This document shows positions 31,077 through 39,492 of a stretch of 64,000 nt of DNA, in pieces. The notes below the pieces were generated by a model. The model was not told the DNA's origin. It saw only the letters and a list, made by a program, of their open reading frames with translations, and ran no database searches. Numbering within the stretch: the first letter of the stretch is position 1; every line of letters starts with the position of its first letter. Source of the DNA: Propionispira arboris. GTDB lineage: Bacteria; Bacillota; Negativicutes; Selenomonadales; Selenomonadaceae. The stretch is taken from NCBI RefSeq assembly GCF_900109225.1, contig NZ_FNZK01000005.1:186001-250000 (forward strand). The letters run 5' to 3'. A program made the position numbers and the translations under genes.

Positions 31077-34067
31077 ATGCCAATACTTACAAGAAGATCA
31101 TTTCTGAAACTGATGGCAACAGGTACAGCAGCTGCTTTGTGGCAGGGAAATAAAGCAGTACCGGCTATGGCTTCGCCACAATCATATCGTTTGAAGGATA
31201 CGAAAGTTGCACCTTCACTTTGTATTTATTGTGGGGTAGGCTGTGGATTACTGGCATACTCCAAAGACGGTAAAATCGTAAACGTCGAGGGAGATCCAGA
31301 CAATCCAAACAACGAAGGAGGTCTTTGTCCAAAGGGCGCATCTTTAGCTGAGTTATACAGCAGTCCGCGTCGATTGAAAAAGATTCTGTATCGTGCACCT
31401 TATTCTGACACTTGGGAAGAAAAGGAATGGAGCTGGGCAATTCCTGAGATTGCGAAACGTATCAAGGCAACTCGTGACAAGAGCTTTACGAAAACGCATA
31501 ATGGGGTTACGGTTAACCGTACAGAAAAATTAGCGCAATTGGGTGGGGCGTCACATGATACAGATGAAAATTACTTACTCATGAAATTTGCCAAGTCTTT
31601 AGGTATCGTGAATCTTGAACATCAAGCACGTATTTGTCATTCTTCAACAGTAGGTAGTCTTGCTCCTAGTTTTGGACGCGGCGCAATGACCAATTCTATT
31701 CCAGATGTGGCCAATGCAGATGTTATTTTGATTTGTGGTGGTAATCCAGCGGAAAATCATCCAGGGGTATCACGGTTTATTAATCGTGCCAGAGACAAGG
31801 GCGCGATTGTTATTTCGGTAGATCCACGTTATACGAAATCTTCCGTTTTGGCTGATCTTTATGCACCAATCCGACCTGGTACAGATGTAGTGTTCTTCAA
31901 TGCAATTGCAAATTACATTATGAAGAATAAAAAATATTTTGAACCAGCCGTTGTAAATTACACCAATGCATCTTATATCTTAAAAGATGATTTTGCGTTT
32001 AAAGAGGGCTATTTCAGCGGTTGGGATGAAACGAAAAACCAATATGATTTCAAATCTTGGGATTATCAGATCGATGCGAGTGGCGCACCACTGCGGGATA
32101 AAACTTTGCAAAATCCTCAGTGTGTATTCCAACATATGATAAGGTTCTATTCCCGTTATACACCAGAAATGGTAGAAAAGACGACTGGGATGAAACAAGA
32201 TATCTTCTTGAAGATTTCTGAGGTTATTGCGTCAACTGGTGTACCGGATAAAGCTGCGACCCTTCTTTATGCAATGGGGCTTACGCAACATACACATGGC
32301 GTACAAAATATCAGAGCGTTTGCAATTGTACAACTTTTACTGGGAAATCTGGGTATTCCTGGTGGTGGGATCAATGCAATGCGTGGTGAATCAAATGTAC
32401 AGGGTTCAACAGATAATGGACTCTTGTATGATGCTTTAACTGGATATTTGCCAGCACCAACAGAACAAAAACATGCAACATTAGAAGATTATTTGAAAAA
32501 TGTTAAAAAACCGAATAGTTTCATGGAAAATGCACCGAATTTTGCAGTCAGCCTGCTAAAAGCATGGTGGGGTGATAAAGCGCAACCAGAAAATAATTTC
32601 TGCTATGAGTATTTGCCTAAATATTCACGTCCACACAGCTTCATGGATATCTTTGATGATATGTATGCTGGTGGCATTGAGGGTATGATGCTTTGGGGGA
32701 TGAACCCAGTCGTATCTGGCCCAAATTATAACAAACAAGGTGCTGCGCTCGAAAAGCTTGATTGGCTTATGGCAGCTGACCTCTTTGAATCAGAAACACA
32801 TCGTTTTTGGAAACGTCCTGGCGTTGATCCTAAGACCATTAAGACAGAAGTCTTTTTACTCCCGGCAGCTGGCATGATGGAGAAAGATGGATCCGCGACC
32901 AATACGAGTCGTTGGCTTCAGATTCGTTATAAATCAGTAGAACCGATTGCCGATAGTAAAGAAGATTCCGTGATGATTCATTTGCTTGTAGAAGAGTTAA
33001 AACGCTTATATGCAGAAGATGCAAATGCTGTATTCCCAGATCCGATTCGTGATCTTACTTGGGGCTATGGTGGCGAGCATCATGATACAGAACGTGTCTT
33101 TAGAGAAATGAATGGCTGGACGGTTGGCGATAAAAAGCAATTGTCAGGCTTTGCGCAATTAAAGGGAGATGGCTCAACGGCTAGCGGTAACTGGATATAT
33201 TGTGGTATGTATCCACCAGAAGGCAATCTTGCCAGACGTCGTATTCCAGAAAAAAGTGGTATTGGAATTCATGCACAATGGGCATGGGCCTGGCCGATGA
33301 ACCGCCGTATTCTTTACAACCGTGCAGGTTGCGATCTTGCAGGTAAGCCGTTCAGTGATAAAAAAGAATTGATTCATTGGGATTCGTTGCAAAATAAATG
33401 GACAGGCATGGATGTGCCAGATTTTATTGCCAACCGTGCACCAAGTGCGCCGCTTGGCGACGCCCCATTTTTGATGATTCCTTATGGTTTAGGTCGTTTA
33501 TTTGTACCAACTGGCATGGTCTGCGATGGACCTATTCCAGAACATTACGAGTCTTATGAGTCGCCAGTGCATAATACGTTCAGTAAAGTGCAAAGCAATC
33601 CAGTCGCAATCACATTCAACTCTGTTTTTGATAAAAAATCAGAAGTAGATGATGATAATTTCCCTTATGTTGGTACGACGTATCGTTTGTGCGAACATTA
33701 TCAATCAGGGAATATTACCCGCAAAATTAAAGTGACAACGGAAGCTGCGCCAGAAGCTTTTGTTGAGATTGATCCAGACCTTGCAAAAGAAAAAGGAATT
33801 AAAAATGGCGAGTTTGTAGAACTTTCCTCTATTAGAGGTACTTTAAAGGTAAAGGCTTTTGTAACACCAAGATTACAGCCGTATACAATCGATGGTAAGA
33901 AAGTGCATGTTGTTGGTATGCCTTGGAATTACGGATTTATTGGGATTGATCCTTTGGCTGACGGAAATCTTGTGCAAATAGCAAATATGCTTACTCCGGC
34001 AGTCGGCGATCCGAATACACGTATTCCGGAGTATAAATCCTTTAAAGTAAATGTAAGGAGAATATGA
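31077..34067 (+). CDS. fdhA: Formate dehydrogenase catalytic subunit, Tat-exported, cysteine form
   Basis: 996 residues. A twin-arginine signal TRRSFLKLM opens the protein, so it works outside the cytoplasmic membrane. A 4Fe-4S site is formed by Cys49, Cys52, Cys56 and Cys84 (CIYCGVGC, LCPKG). The metal ligand is Cys187 in ARICHSSTVGSLAPSFGRG, next to His188; in E. coli FdnG this position is selenocysteine. The C-terminal molybdopterin domain starts near residue 880. The enzyme oxidises formate to CO2 and passes electrons to FdhB and the membrane cytochrome. Mo or W is the metal; the neighbouring tungstate importer makes W possible. It heads a 16-gene codirectional block devoted to its cofactor. 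Confidence 0.9.
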   Translation: MPILTRRSFLKLMATGTAAALWQGNKAVPAMASPQSYRLKDTKVAPSLCIYCGVGCGLLAYSKDGKIVNVEGDPDNPNNEGGLCPKGASLAELYSSPRRLKKILYRAPYSDTWEEKEWSWAIPEIAKRIKATRDKSFTKTHNGVTVNRTEKLAQLGGASHDTDENYLLMKFAKSLGIVNLEHQARICHSSTVGSLAPSFGRGAMTNSIPDVANADVILICGGNPAENHPGVSRFINRARDKGAIVISVDPRYTKSSVLADLYAPIRPGTDVVFFNAIANYIMKNKKYFEPAVVNYTNASYILKDDFAFKEGYFSGWDETKNQYDFKSWDYQIDASGAPLRDKTLQNPQCVFQHMIRFYSRYTPEMVEKTTGMKQDIFLKISEVIASTGVPDKAATLLYAMGLTQHTHGVQNIRAFAIVQLLLGNLGIPGGGINAMRGESNVQGSTDNGLLYDALTGYLPAPTEQKHATLEDYLKNVKKPNSFMENAPNFAVSLLKAWWGDKAQPENNFCYEYLPKYSRPHSFMDIFDDMYAGGIEGMMLWGMNPVVSGPNYNKQGAALEKLDWLMAADLFESETHRFWKRPGVDPKTIKTEVFLLPAAGMMEKDGSATNTSRWLQIRYKSVEPIADSKEDSVMIHLLVEELKRLYAEDANAVFPDPIRDLTWGYGGEHHDTERVFREMNGWTVGDKKQLSGFAQLKGDGSTASGNWIYCGMYPPEGNLARRRIPEKSGIGIHAQWAWAWPMNRRILYNRAGCDLAGKPFSDKKELIHWDSLQNKWTGMDVPDFIANRAPSAPLGDAPFLMIPYGLGRLFVPTGMVCDGPIPEHYESYESPVHNTFSKVQSNPVAITFNSVFDKKSEVDDDNFPYVGTTYRLCEHYQSGNITRKIKVTTEAAPEAFVEIDPDLAKEKGIKNGEFVELSSIRGTLKVKAFVTPRLQPYTIDGKKVHVVGMPWNYGFIGIDPLADGNLVQIANMLTPAVGDPNTRIPEYKSFKVNVRRI

Positions 34068-34068
34068 G

Positions 34069-34899
34069 ATGAGCAGACTGGCTTATTATTATGACAGTTC
34101 AAAATGTATGGGGTGCCGCGGTTGTCAGGCTGCCTGCAAAGAGTGGAATGAAGAAGAAGTAGAAAATACGCATTTTGAAGGCAGTTACCAAAATCCACCT
34201 CAATTAAGTCCGGATACCCGTATGATTATAAAATTCTATGAGAACTTTGAAAAAGATACGGTTCCACAGCTTAATATGCTTAAATATCAATGCTTCCATT
34301 GCGGTGATCCAGCTTGTGTAAAAGTGTGTCCAAGTGGTTGCTTGCAACGCACCGAAGATGGCGTTGTGATCATGGATAAAGATAAATGTATTGCTTGCGG
34401 CTATTGTCACAGTGCGTGTCCGTTTACGATTCCGTCGATTGGAAAAACAGTAAATAAATGCGATATGTGCTTTAGTCGAATTCGCGAAGGCAGTGAAAGT
34501 GAAAAAACTTCCACGCCAGCTTGCGTAAAGGCATGTCTAGCTGATGCACTTTCTTTTGGAAATCGTGATGAACTTGTTCAAAAAGGAAAAGAGCGTGTTA
34601 CTTGGCTCAAGACACGTGGTTATGAAAATGCGAATCTCTATGGCGAGTCCATTCTCGGTGGCTTAGGCGTTTTATCCGTATTGAAAGATAAACCAACCAA
34701 ATACGGCTTGCCAGAGGAACCATCTATGCCACTGGAAATTACGGCTTGGAAAGATATCTTAAATCCTATTGCACCACTTGCATTTGTTGGTGCGATTGGG
34801 CTCTCTGCAGTGCAGCATCTTTGCGCACTTAAACAGATCAAAGATGAGAAGAAAAAAGATGATACTGATAAAGATGATGCTGATAAAGGAGAGAAGTAA
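34069..34899 (+). CDS. fdhB: Formate dehydrogenase iron-sulfur subunit
   Basis: 276 residues with four ferredoxin-type cysteine groups: CMGCRGCQAACKEWN, CFHCGDPACVKVCP, CIACGYCHSACPF and CDMC...CVKACLADAL, enough for four 4Fe-4S clusters in a wire from FdhA to the cytochrome. One hydrophobic helix (PLAFVGAIGLSAVQHLCAL) near residue 250 anchors it, followed by a lysine/aspartate tail (KKKDDTDKDDADKGEK). It has no signal of its own and should be carried across with FdhA. Starts 1 base after the fdhA stop; overlaps the next gene by 1 base. Confidence 0.92.
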   Translation: MSRLAYYYDSSKCMGCRGCQAACKEWNEEEVENTHFEGSYQNPPQLSPDTRMIIKFYENFEKDTVPQLNMLKYQCFHCGDPACVKVCPSGCLQRTEDGVVIMDKDKCIACGYCHSACPFTIPSIGKTVNKCDMCFSRIREGSESEKTSTPACVKACLADALSFGNRDELVQKGKERVTWLKTRGYENANLYGESILGGLGVLSVLKDKPTKYGLPEEPSMPLEITAWKDILNPIAPLAFVGAIGLSAVQHLCALKQIKDEKKKDDTDKDDADKGEK

Positions 34900-35570
34900 T
34901 GATGAAAGAAAAAATGATTTTGAAACATGAGAAGTCTACGCGTATCTTTCATTGGGTTAATCTTGTGATTTTCCTAGCACTTCTCTTTAGCGGTTTGGCA
35001 ATCTTTAATCCTAACTTTAGATTCTTTGCCTTTCTATTCGGCGACCTAAGAGGAGCTGCGGAGCTTCATAAATATTTTGGGATTGCTTATCTTGTAGTGC
35101 CATTTATTTATATTGTTACGCATTTTAAATTGTTTAAAAAATTCATAGCACGCATCGCTGATTTTGATGAAGACGATCATAAATGGCTTAAAATCTCTGG
35201 TGGGTATATGGCACCTTTGATTAAAGGCGAACCTCCTGAACAGGGGAAATTTAATGCTGGTCAAAAATCTTTGGGCTGGATTATTATTGTTGTCTCTTGC
35301 ATCTTAGGGATCACAGGACTAATCATGATGTTTTATACCCAAGTACCGCCAGTATTGGTGCGGTATTCATATCTTATTCACGCGGCAAGTGGCTTATTTA
35401 TTGGCTGTGGGATATTGGTGCATTTCTATTTAGCGGCAATTCACCCAAAATCCAGCAAAGAATGCAAAACGATGATGGGCAATGGCTATATTGAAGCGGA
35501 GTTTGCCAAACATCATAATGCAAAATGGTATAGAGAAGTAGCAAAAGAAGATAAATCTTCAGAAAAATAA
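34899..35570 (+). CDS. fdhC: Formate dehydrogenase cytochrome b subunit
   Basis: 223 residues with four membrane helices and the histidines expected for two b hemes (HEKSTRIFHWVN in helix 1, LRGAAELHKYFGIAYL, YLIHAASGLFIGCG, ILVHFYLAA). It transfers electrons from FdhB to the quinone pool and so links formate oxidation to respiration. TAATG overlap with fdhB shows translational coupling; a second ATG 3 bases later is equally placed relative to GGAGAG. Confidence 0.9.
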   Translation: MMKEKMILKHEKSTRIFHWVNLVIFLALLFSGLAIFNPNFRFFAFLFGDLRGAAELHKYFGIAYLVVPFIYIVTHFKLFKKFIARIADFDEDDHKWLKISGGYMAPLIKGEPPEQGKFNAGQKSLGWIIIVVSCILGITGLIMMFYTQVPPVLVRYSYLIHAASGLFIGCGILVHFYLAAIHPKSSKECKTMMGNGYIEAEFAKHHNAKWYREVAKEDKSSEK

Positions 35571-35577
35571 TAAAATA

Positions 35578-35609
35578 TAGAAGTGGAAAGAAGTTCTTTC
35601 CACTTCTAT
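35578..35609 (+). terminator. Hairpin between fdhC and fdhE
   Basis: TAGAAGTGGAAAG against CTTTCCACTTCTA with a short loop. No T-run follows, so it is more likely a processing or attenuation element that sets the ratio of structural to accessory proteins. Confidence 0.5.
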
Positions 35610-35633
35610 CCTCATAAGAAAGGGGGAAAAAAG

Positions 35634-36419
35634 TTGATTTCATTCGAAAGCTTTGGAGAAAAATATCCGTTTTTAAAAGAAAATCTGCCTTTTTGGCAAA
35701 AATATCAACAAGCACGACAAGCTATATTTAAGTTAATGCCACAGTTCATAGATATTGAAAAGTTAAAGCAAACAGATTTTTTGGAACATATGGATCAAAA
35801 GAAACCGTTTCTGGCCTATCAGAACGTTTTTATAACAGCGCAAGACAGTGAACGGTTAATTCAAGTGTTTTGTGAGGTCATGGGTTTAAAAAATAGAAAA
35901 TTAGTATTCCTTGAGCAAATACCAATGTTTGAGGATTTAAACATAGAAGCAGATGAAGCAGGATTTATCGTTGCTGAAGTACATGCGGGTATCGCTGCTT
36001 TTATTGGGCAAAAGCTTAACGAGCTGCAAACACCTGTAAATTGGTTAGAGAATCGTTGCCATATTTGCGGAGCACCTGCAGGAATGGGTATTATCGATGA
36101 GAAGGGTAAAAAAGAACTGGTTTGCAGTCATTGTCATTCGGTTTGGCGTTATATCCGTACTTGCTGCGGAATCTGCGGCAATTTAGAAGAACGCGGCAGT
36201 ACTTTCGTTACAGCGGATGAAGCACCAAATTGGCTGATTGAACTTTGCGATAAATGCCATGGTTCTTTGAAGGTGTGTGACATGCGTAACAGTCAGCCAG
36301 ATATTATCATGTATCCATTACATTATTTAACGACTTGGCAACTGGATCTTGCTGTACAGGATCGAGGGTATGAACCGGCGATGTTCTGGATTTTTGAACG
36401 TGCCGGCTGGTTAGAATAA
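35634..36419 (+). CDS. fdhE: Formate dehydrogenase accessory protein FdhE
   Basis: 261 residues. The C-terminal half holds the rubredoxin-like cysteine pairs of FdhE: CHICGAP, CSHCHSVW, CCGICGN and CDKCHGSLK, which bind iron. FdhE helps maturation of exported formate dehydrogenases, possibly by checking the enzyme before Tat export. The TTG start at 35634 is preferred because AAAGGGGG lies 8 bases upstream; an ATG at 35583 would lie inside the preceding hairpin. Its presence fits the Tat signal of FdhA. Confidence 0.82.
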   Translation: MISFESFGEKYPFLKENLPFWQKYQQARQAIFKLMPQFIDIEKLKQTDFLEHMDQKKPFLAYQNVFITAQDSERLIQVFCEVMGLKNRKLVFLEQIPMFEDLNIEADEAGFIVAEVHAGIAAFIGQKLNELQTPVNWLENRCHICGAPAGMGIIDEKGKKELVCSHCHSVWRYIRTCCGICGNLEERGSTFVTADEAPNWLIELCDKCHGSLKVCDMRNSQPDIIMYPLHYLTTWQLDLAVQDRGYEPAMFWIFERAGWLE

Positions 36420-36437
36420 AGAGCGGGAGGAACGCAT

Positions 36438-37241
36438 ATGAAATTTGGAAAAGTAGATGCGATAAAAACATATGAAGTCCTTCGATTTAAACATGGTACA
36501 ATTCAGGAAGTTAAGCAAATGATATCGGAAGAAATGCCGCTTACCGTTTATTTAAATGGGAAAGAAATGACAACGATGCTTTGTTCACCCGTAGATCAGA
36601 AATATTTAGTGATCGGGTTTTTAATTTCTGAGGGGATGGTTCAAAGGATCGAGGATATTAAGGAAATGGTCATTAATGAAGATGACGGCTTGGTAAATGT
36701 TGAAGCTGATATTGTAGAAAGAGAAGCGGCACAAGGTTATCTAAGGCGATGTTTGACTGCTTGTTGTGGCCGGGGCCGGGCTGGTTTTTATTTTGCGAAT
36801 GATCATAAAACAACCAGATATATTGACAGTAGCGCACAGTTTACGGCAAGTGATATTCTTAAAAGTACAGATATCTTGCTCAATGAAGCTTCGGCTACAC
36901 ATCATAAAACCAATGGTGTTCACAGTGGTGCAATTGTCAAGAATGGTGAATTGATACTGTACTCAGAAGATATTGGAAGACATAATATTTTTGATAAATT
37001 ATATGGAAAATGCTTAGAAAAAAATATGATAATGGACGATAAAATGCTCGTGTTCAGCGGTAGAATTTCTTCGGAAATTCTTATTAAAGTAAGTAAGATG
37101 GGAATTCCTTGTGTTGTGGCAAAATCAGTACCAACTACGCTCGCTTTAGATCTGGCAAAAGATTTGGGCATTACAATTGTCGCAAGCATGCGTCGTGATT
37201 CGTTTTGCGTGTATACGCATCCAAAACGAATCATTGATTGA
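36438..37241 (+). CDS. fdhD: Formate dehydrogenase sulfurtransferase FdhD
   Basis: 267 residues. FdhD passes sulfur from a cysteine desulfurase to the bis-molybdopterin cofactor of formate dehydrogenase. The flexible loop with the working cysteines is LTACCGRGRAG near residue 110, and the conserved core has SGAIVKNGELILYSEDIGRH and FSGRISSEILIKVSKMGIP. Both cysteines are adjacent rather than CXXC, as in other Firmicute forms. It lies between fdhE and an AOR-like gene, 18 bases after fdhE, with GGGAGG before its ATG. Confidence 0.9.
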   Translation: MKFGKVDAIKTYEVLRFKHGTIQEVKQMISEEMPLTVYLNGKEMTTMLCSPVDQKYLVIGFLISEGMVQRIEDIKEMVINEDDGLVNVEADIVEREAAQGYLRRCLTACCGRGRAGFYFANDHKTTRYIDSSAQFTASDILKSTDILLNEASATHHKTNGVHSGAIVKNGELILYSEDIGRHNIFDKLYGKCLEKNMIMDDKMLVFSGRISSEILIKVSKMGIPCVVAKSVPTTLALDLAKDLGITIVASMRRDSFCVYTHPKRIID

Positions 37242-37261
37242 TTTGGCGAGGAGATAATAAG

Positions 37262-38233
37262 ATGCTATATCGGGTTGATATGAGCAAAATGGTCGTGACC
37301 CAAGAAAAAGAAACTGAATATCAAGGCCTTGGTGGTAGATTGCTTAGCAAAAATATCCTCCGCCAAGAGCTTGCCGTGACTGCTGATGTGTGGAAAGACA
37401 ATAAGATTGTGCTTGCGACAGGACTATTGGCGGGGATGCAACCAATTTATGCAGGCCGACTTTCGCTTTGTATGAAAAGCCCTGTTTTGGGCGAAGTGAA
37501 AGAAAATAACACGGGAGGAATGCTTGCGGATCAACTGGGGCGAATGAATACCCGGGCTATTATCATTGAGGGGCTGCCTAGCGTAAAAAGCACATACATA
37601 CTTTATATTTCTCCGAAAAAAGCAGAGATTCAGGTGATGCCTACTCTACAAAATTTAGATTTTCAAGTAACTGCAGATTTTTTATCTGCACATTTTGGCA
37701 AACAAATTGCTGTAGGTTGTATTGATGCTGCAGGAGAAAAACAGTTGACTGAAGGTATGTTTGGCATAACGAATATAAAAGGCAAAGTTGTCCATTTTGC
37801 CGGACGCAGCCAAAGTGGTGTTGCAGCTGTTTTTGCCAGTAAAGGAATTAAAGCTATTGTGGTGGATGCTGAGGGAGAAATCCCTGTGGCGGTAGATCAA
37901 CTCGCATTTCAAACCGCTTCGGCATATATACTTTCGCTGTTAAATCAAGGCGAAGGCATGAGTCAGCAGCGTTTAAAAGAAGGTGCATGCCTAGCTTGTG
38001 GCAATCTTTCTTGCGCGAAATGGAGTCACGTTGAACCGGGGCATACAGAGCATCGCTATATGTTTTGGAAGTCAGCGGAGAATGGTTTTATTGATAGTAT
38101 GGGTGTATGTTTGTTTGCAGTGAAAACTTTGCAGCAGGATAAGACTGGTCTGGAGAAACTTGCGATGATGTGCAACGCTCGTTATGGGTGGAATAAAACT
38201 TTGGCAGAGTATCTTTCATTAGCCGAAAACTAG
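37262..38233 (+). CDS. Shortened aldehyde:ferredoxin oxidoreductase (AOR)-like protein
   Basis: 323 residues against 600-700 for true AORs. Residues 1-205 match the AOR N-terminal domain (YQGLGGRLLSKN, LATGLLAG, AGRLSLCMKSPVLGEV, NNTGGMLAD, AIIIEGLP). The remainder holds an iron-sulfur-type set, Cys243, Cys246 and Cys251 (CLACGNLSC), and then Cys283 in FIDSMGVC, which resembles the fourth ligand region of AOR, but the roughly 200 residues normally between them are missing. The protein may still bind a tungstopterin partly, or serve as a carrier or chaperone. It is not a frameshift product: the frame is intact and coupled to its neighbours, with GAGGAG before the ATG. Confidence 0.7.
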   Translation: MLYRVDMSKMVVTQEKETEYQGLGGRLLSKNILRQELAVTADVWKDNKIVLATGLLAGMQPIYAGRLSLCMKSPVLGEVKENNTGGMLADQLGRMNTRAIIIEGLPSVKSTYILYISPKKAEIQVMPTLQNLDFQVTADFLSAHFGKQIAVGCIDAAGEKQLTEGMFGITNIKGKVVHFAGRSQSGVAAVFASKGIKAIVVDAEGEIPVAVDQLAFQTASAYILSLLNQGEGMSQQRLKEGACLACGNLSCAKWSHVEPGHTEHRYMFWKSAENGFIDSMGVCLFAVKTLQQDKTGLEKLAMMCNARYGWNKTLAEYLSLAEN

Positions 38234-38241
38234 GAGGTTTT

Positions 38242-39489
38242 ATGGATTTTTTTCAATGTATTTCATTAAAAGAAGCACAGCGGCTTATTGAAAATGAGCT
38301 GCTCAATCATAAAATAGAGCAGGAAATCTTAGCATTACCCGCTTCACTTGGGCGAATTGCTGCTTGTGATATTCAATCCACGGTTGTTTTGCCTTCGTTT
38401 AGTCGGTCGACTGTCGATGGGTTTGCTGTACGCAGTAGTGATACGTTTGCAGCAAGTGAGACGAGCCCCGCGATGTTTACGATTGTTGGCGAAGTTTGCA
38501 TGGGGAAAAGTACGGCGCTTAAACTCTTGCCAGGGGAAGCTGTCCATATCCCAACAGGCGGGATGCTGCCACAAAATGCCGATGCGGTTGTGATGATTGA
38601 ATATACCGAGCAAATGGATGAAACGATGCTGATGGTATTGCATGCTGCCACGCCAAAAGAAAACGTAGTCTGGCGCGGTGAAGATGTACAGGCCAAGCAG
38701 TTGCTTGTGGAAAAAGGTCAGCAGATTGCGTCTAGACATATTGGCATATTAGCTGCCTGTGGCATTGGACAAGTTGCTGTGAATAAAAAGCTTCGTGTCG
38801 CAGTTTTTTCAACGGGGGATGAACTCGTTGATCTTGGGCAAAAACCAGAAGCTGGTCAGCTTTGGGATACAAATTCATATGTATTGGCCGCAATGCTCGA
38901 AGAACAAGGGTTTTGCGCTGTGCGGATGGGTATTGTTGAAGATACGCAGACTGCTTTTTTAGCAGCATTACAAAAAGGAATCGAAGGGTTTCAGGCAGTG
39001 CTGATATCTGGCGGGAGTTCGGTTGGGGTGCGGGATCATACCGTGAACGCAGTCAATGCACTCGGTAAGCCGGGGGTTTTATTTCATGGACTTATGATTA
39101 AGCCTGGCAAGCCGATGATTTTTGGCAGTGTCAATGCGGTTCCTATTTTTGGTCTGCCAGGACATCCAGTCGCCGCTTGTACCGTTTGTAAAGCTTTGGT
39201 TTTGCCGGCATTGGCAAGAATGTCTGGGGAAAATGTAAGCCATGAGATTACGATCAAAGCGAAGCTCATGCGAAATATAGCTTCTTCGGTAAGTAGAGAT
39301 GATTTTATTCAGGTGAAATTGGTATACCAAGAGGGTGAATATCAAGCGATACCGATTTTAGGTAAATCCGGTCTGATTCGTCTGCTGGCGGAGGCTGATG
39401 GAATGATCCAGATTCCTGCAGGGAAAACCGGCTGCTCAGAAGGTGAAATCGTCGAGGTTTTTCACATTCATCAAATCAAGAGGGTGTAA
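38242..39489 (+). CDS. moeA: Molybdopterin molybdotransferase MoeA
   Basis: 415 residues, normal MoeA length. Markers: SFSRSTVDGFAVRSSDT, HIPTGGMLPQNADAVVMIEY, FSTGDELVDLG, GGSSVGVRDHT (MPT-binding) and IFGLPGHPVAA. It inserts molybdate or tungstate into adenylylated molybdopterin. AGGAGG lies before the ATG, 8 bases after the AOR-like gene. A second, larger MoeA paralogue follows after 3 bases; one may serve Mo and the other W. Confidence 0.92.
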   Translation: MDFFQCISLKEAQRLIENELLNHKIEQEILALPASLGRIAACDIQSTVVLPSFSRSTVDGFAVRSSDTFAASETSPAMFTIVGEVCMGKSTALKLLPGEAVHIPTGGMLPQNADAVVMIEYTEQMDETMLMVLHAATPKENVVWRGEDVQAKQLLVEKGQQIASRHIGILAACGIGQVAVNKKLRVAVFSTGDELVDLGQKPEAGQLWDTNSYVLAAMLEEQGFCAVRMGIVEDTQTAFLAALQKGIEGFQAVLISGGSSVGVRDHTVNAVNALGKPGVLFHGLMIKPGKPMIFGSVNAVPIFGLPGHPVAACTVCKALVLPALARMSGENVSHEITIKAKLMRNIASSVSRDDFIQVKLVYQEGEYQAIPILGKSGLIRLLAEADGMIQIPAGKTGCSEGEIVEVFHIHQIKRV

Positions 39490-39492
39490 ACA

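Noticed and set aside
31077-34067. Selenocysteine codon in fdhA
   Set aside because: The frame has no internal TGA; the ligand codon is TGT.
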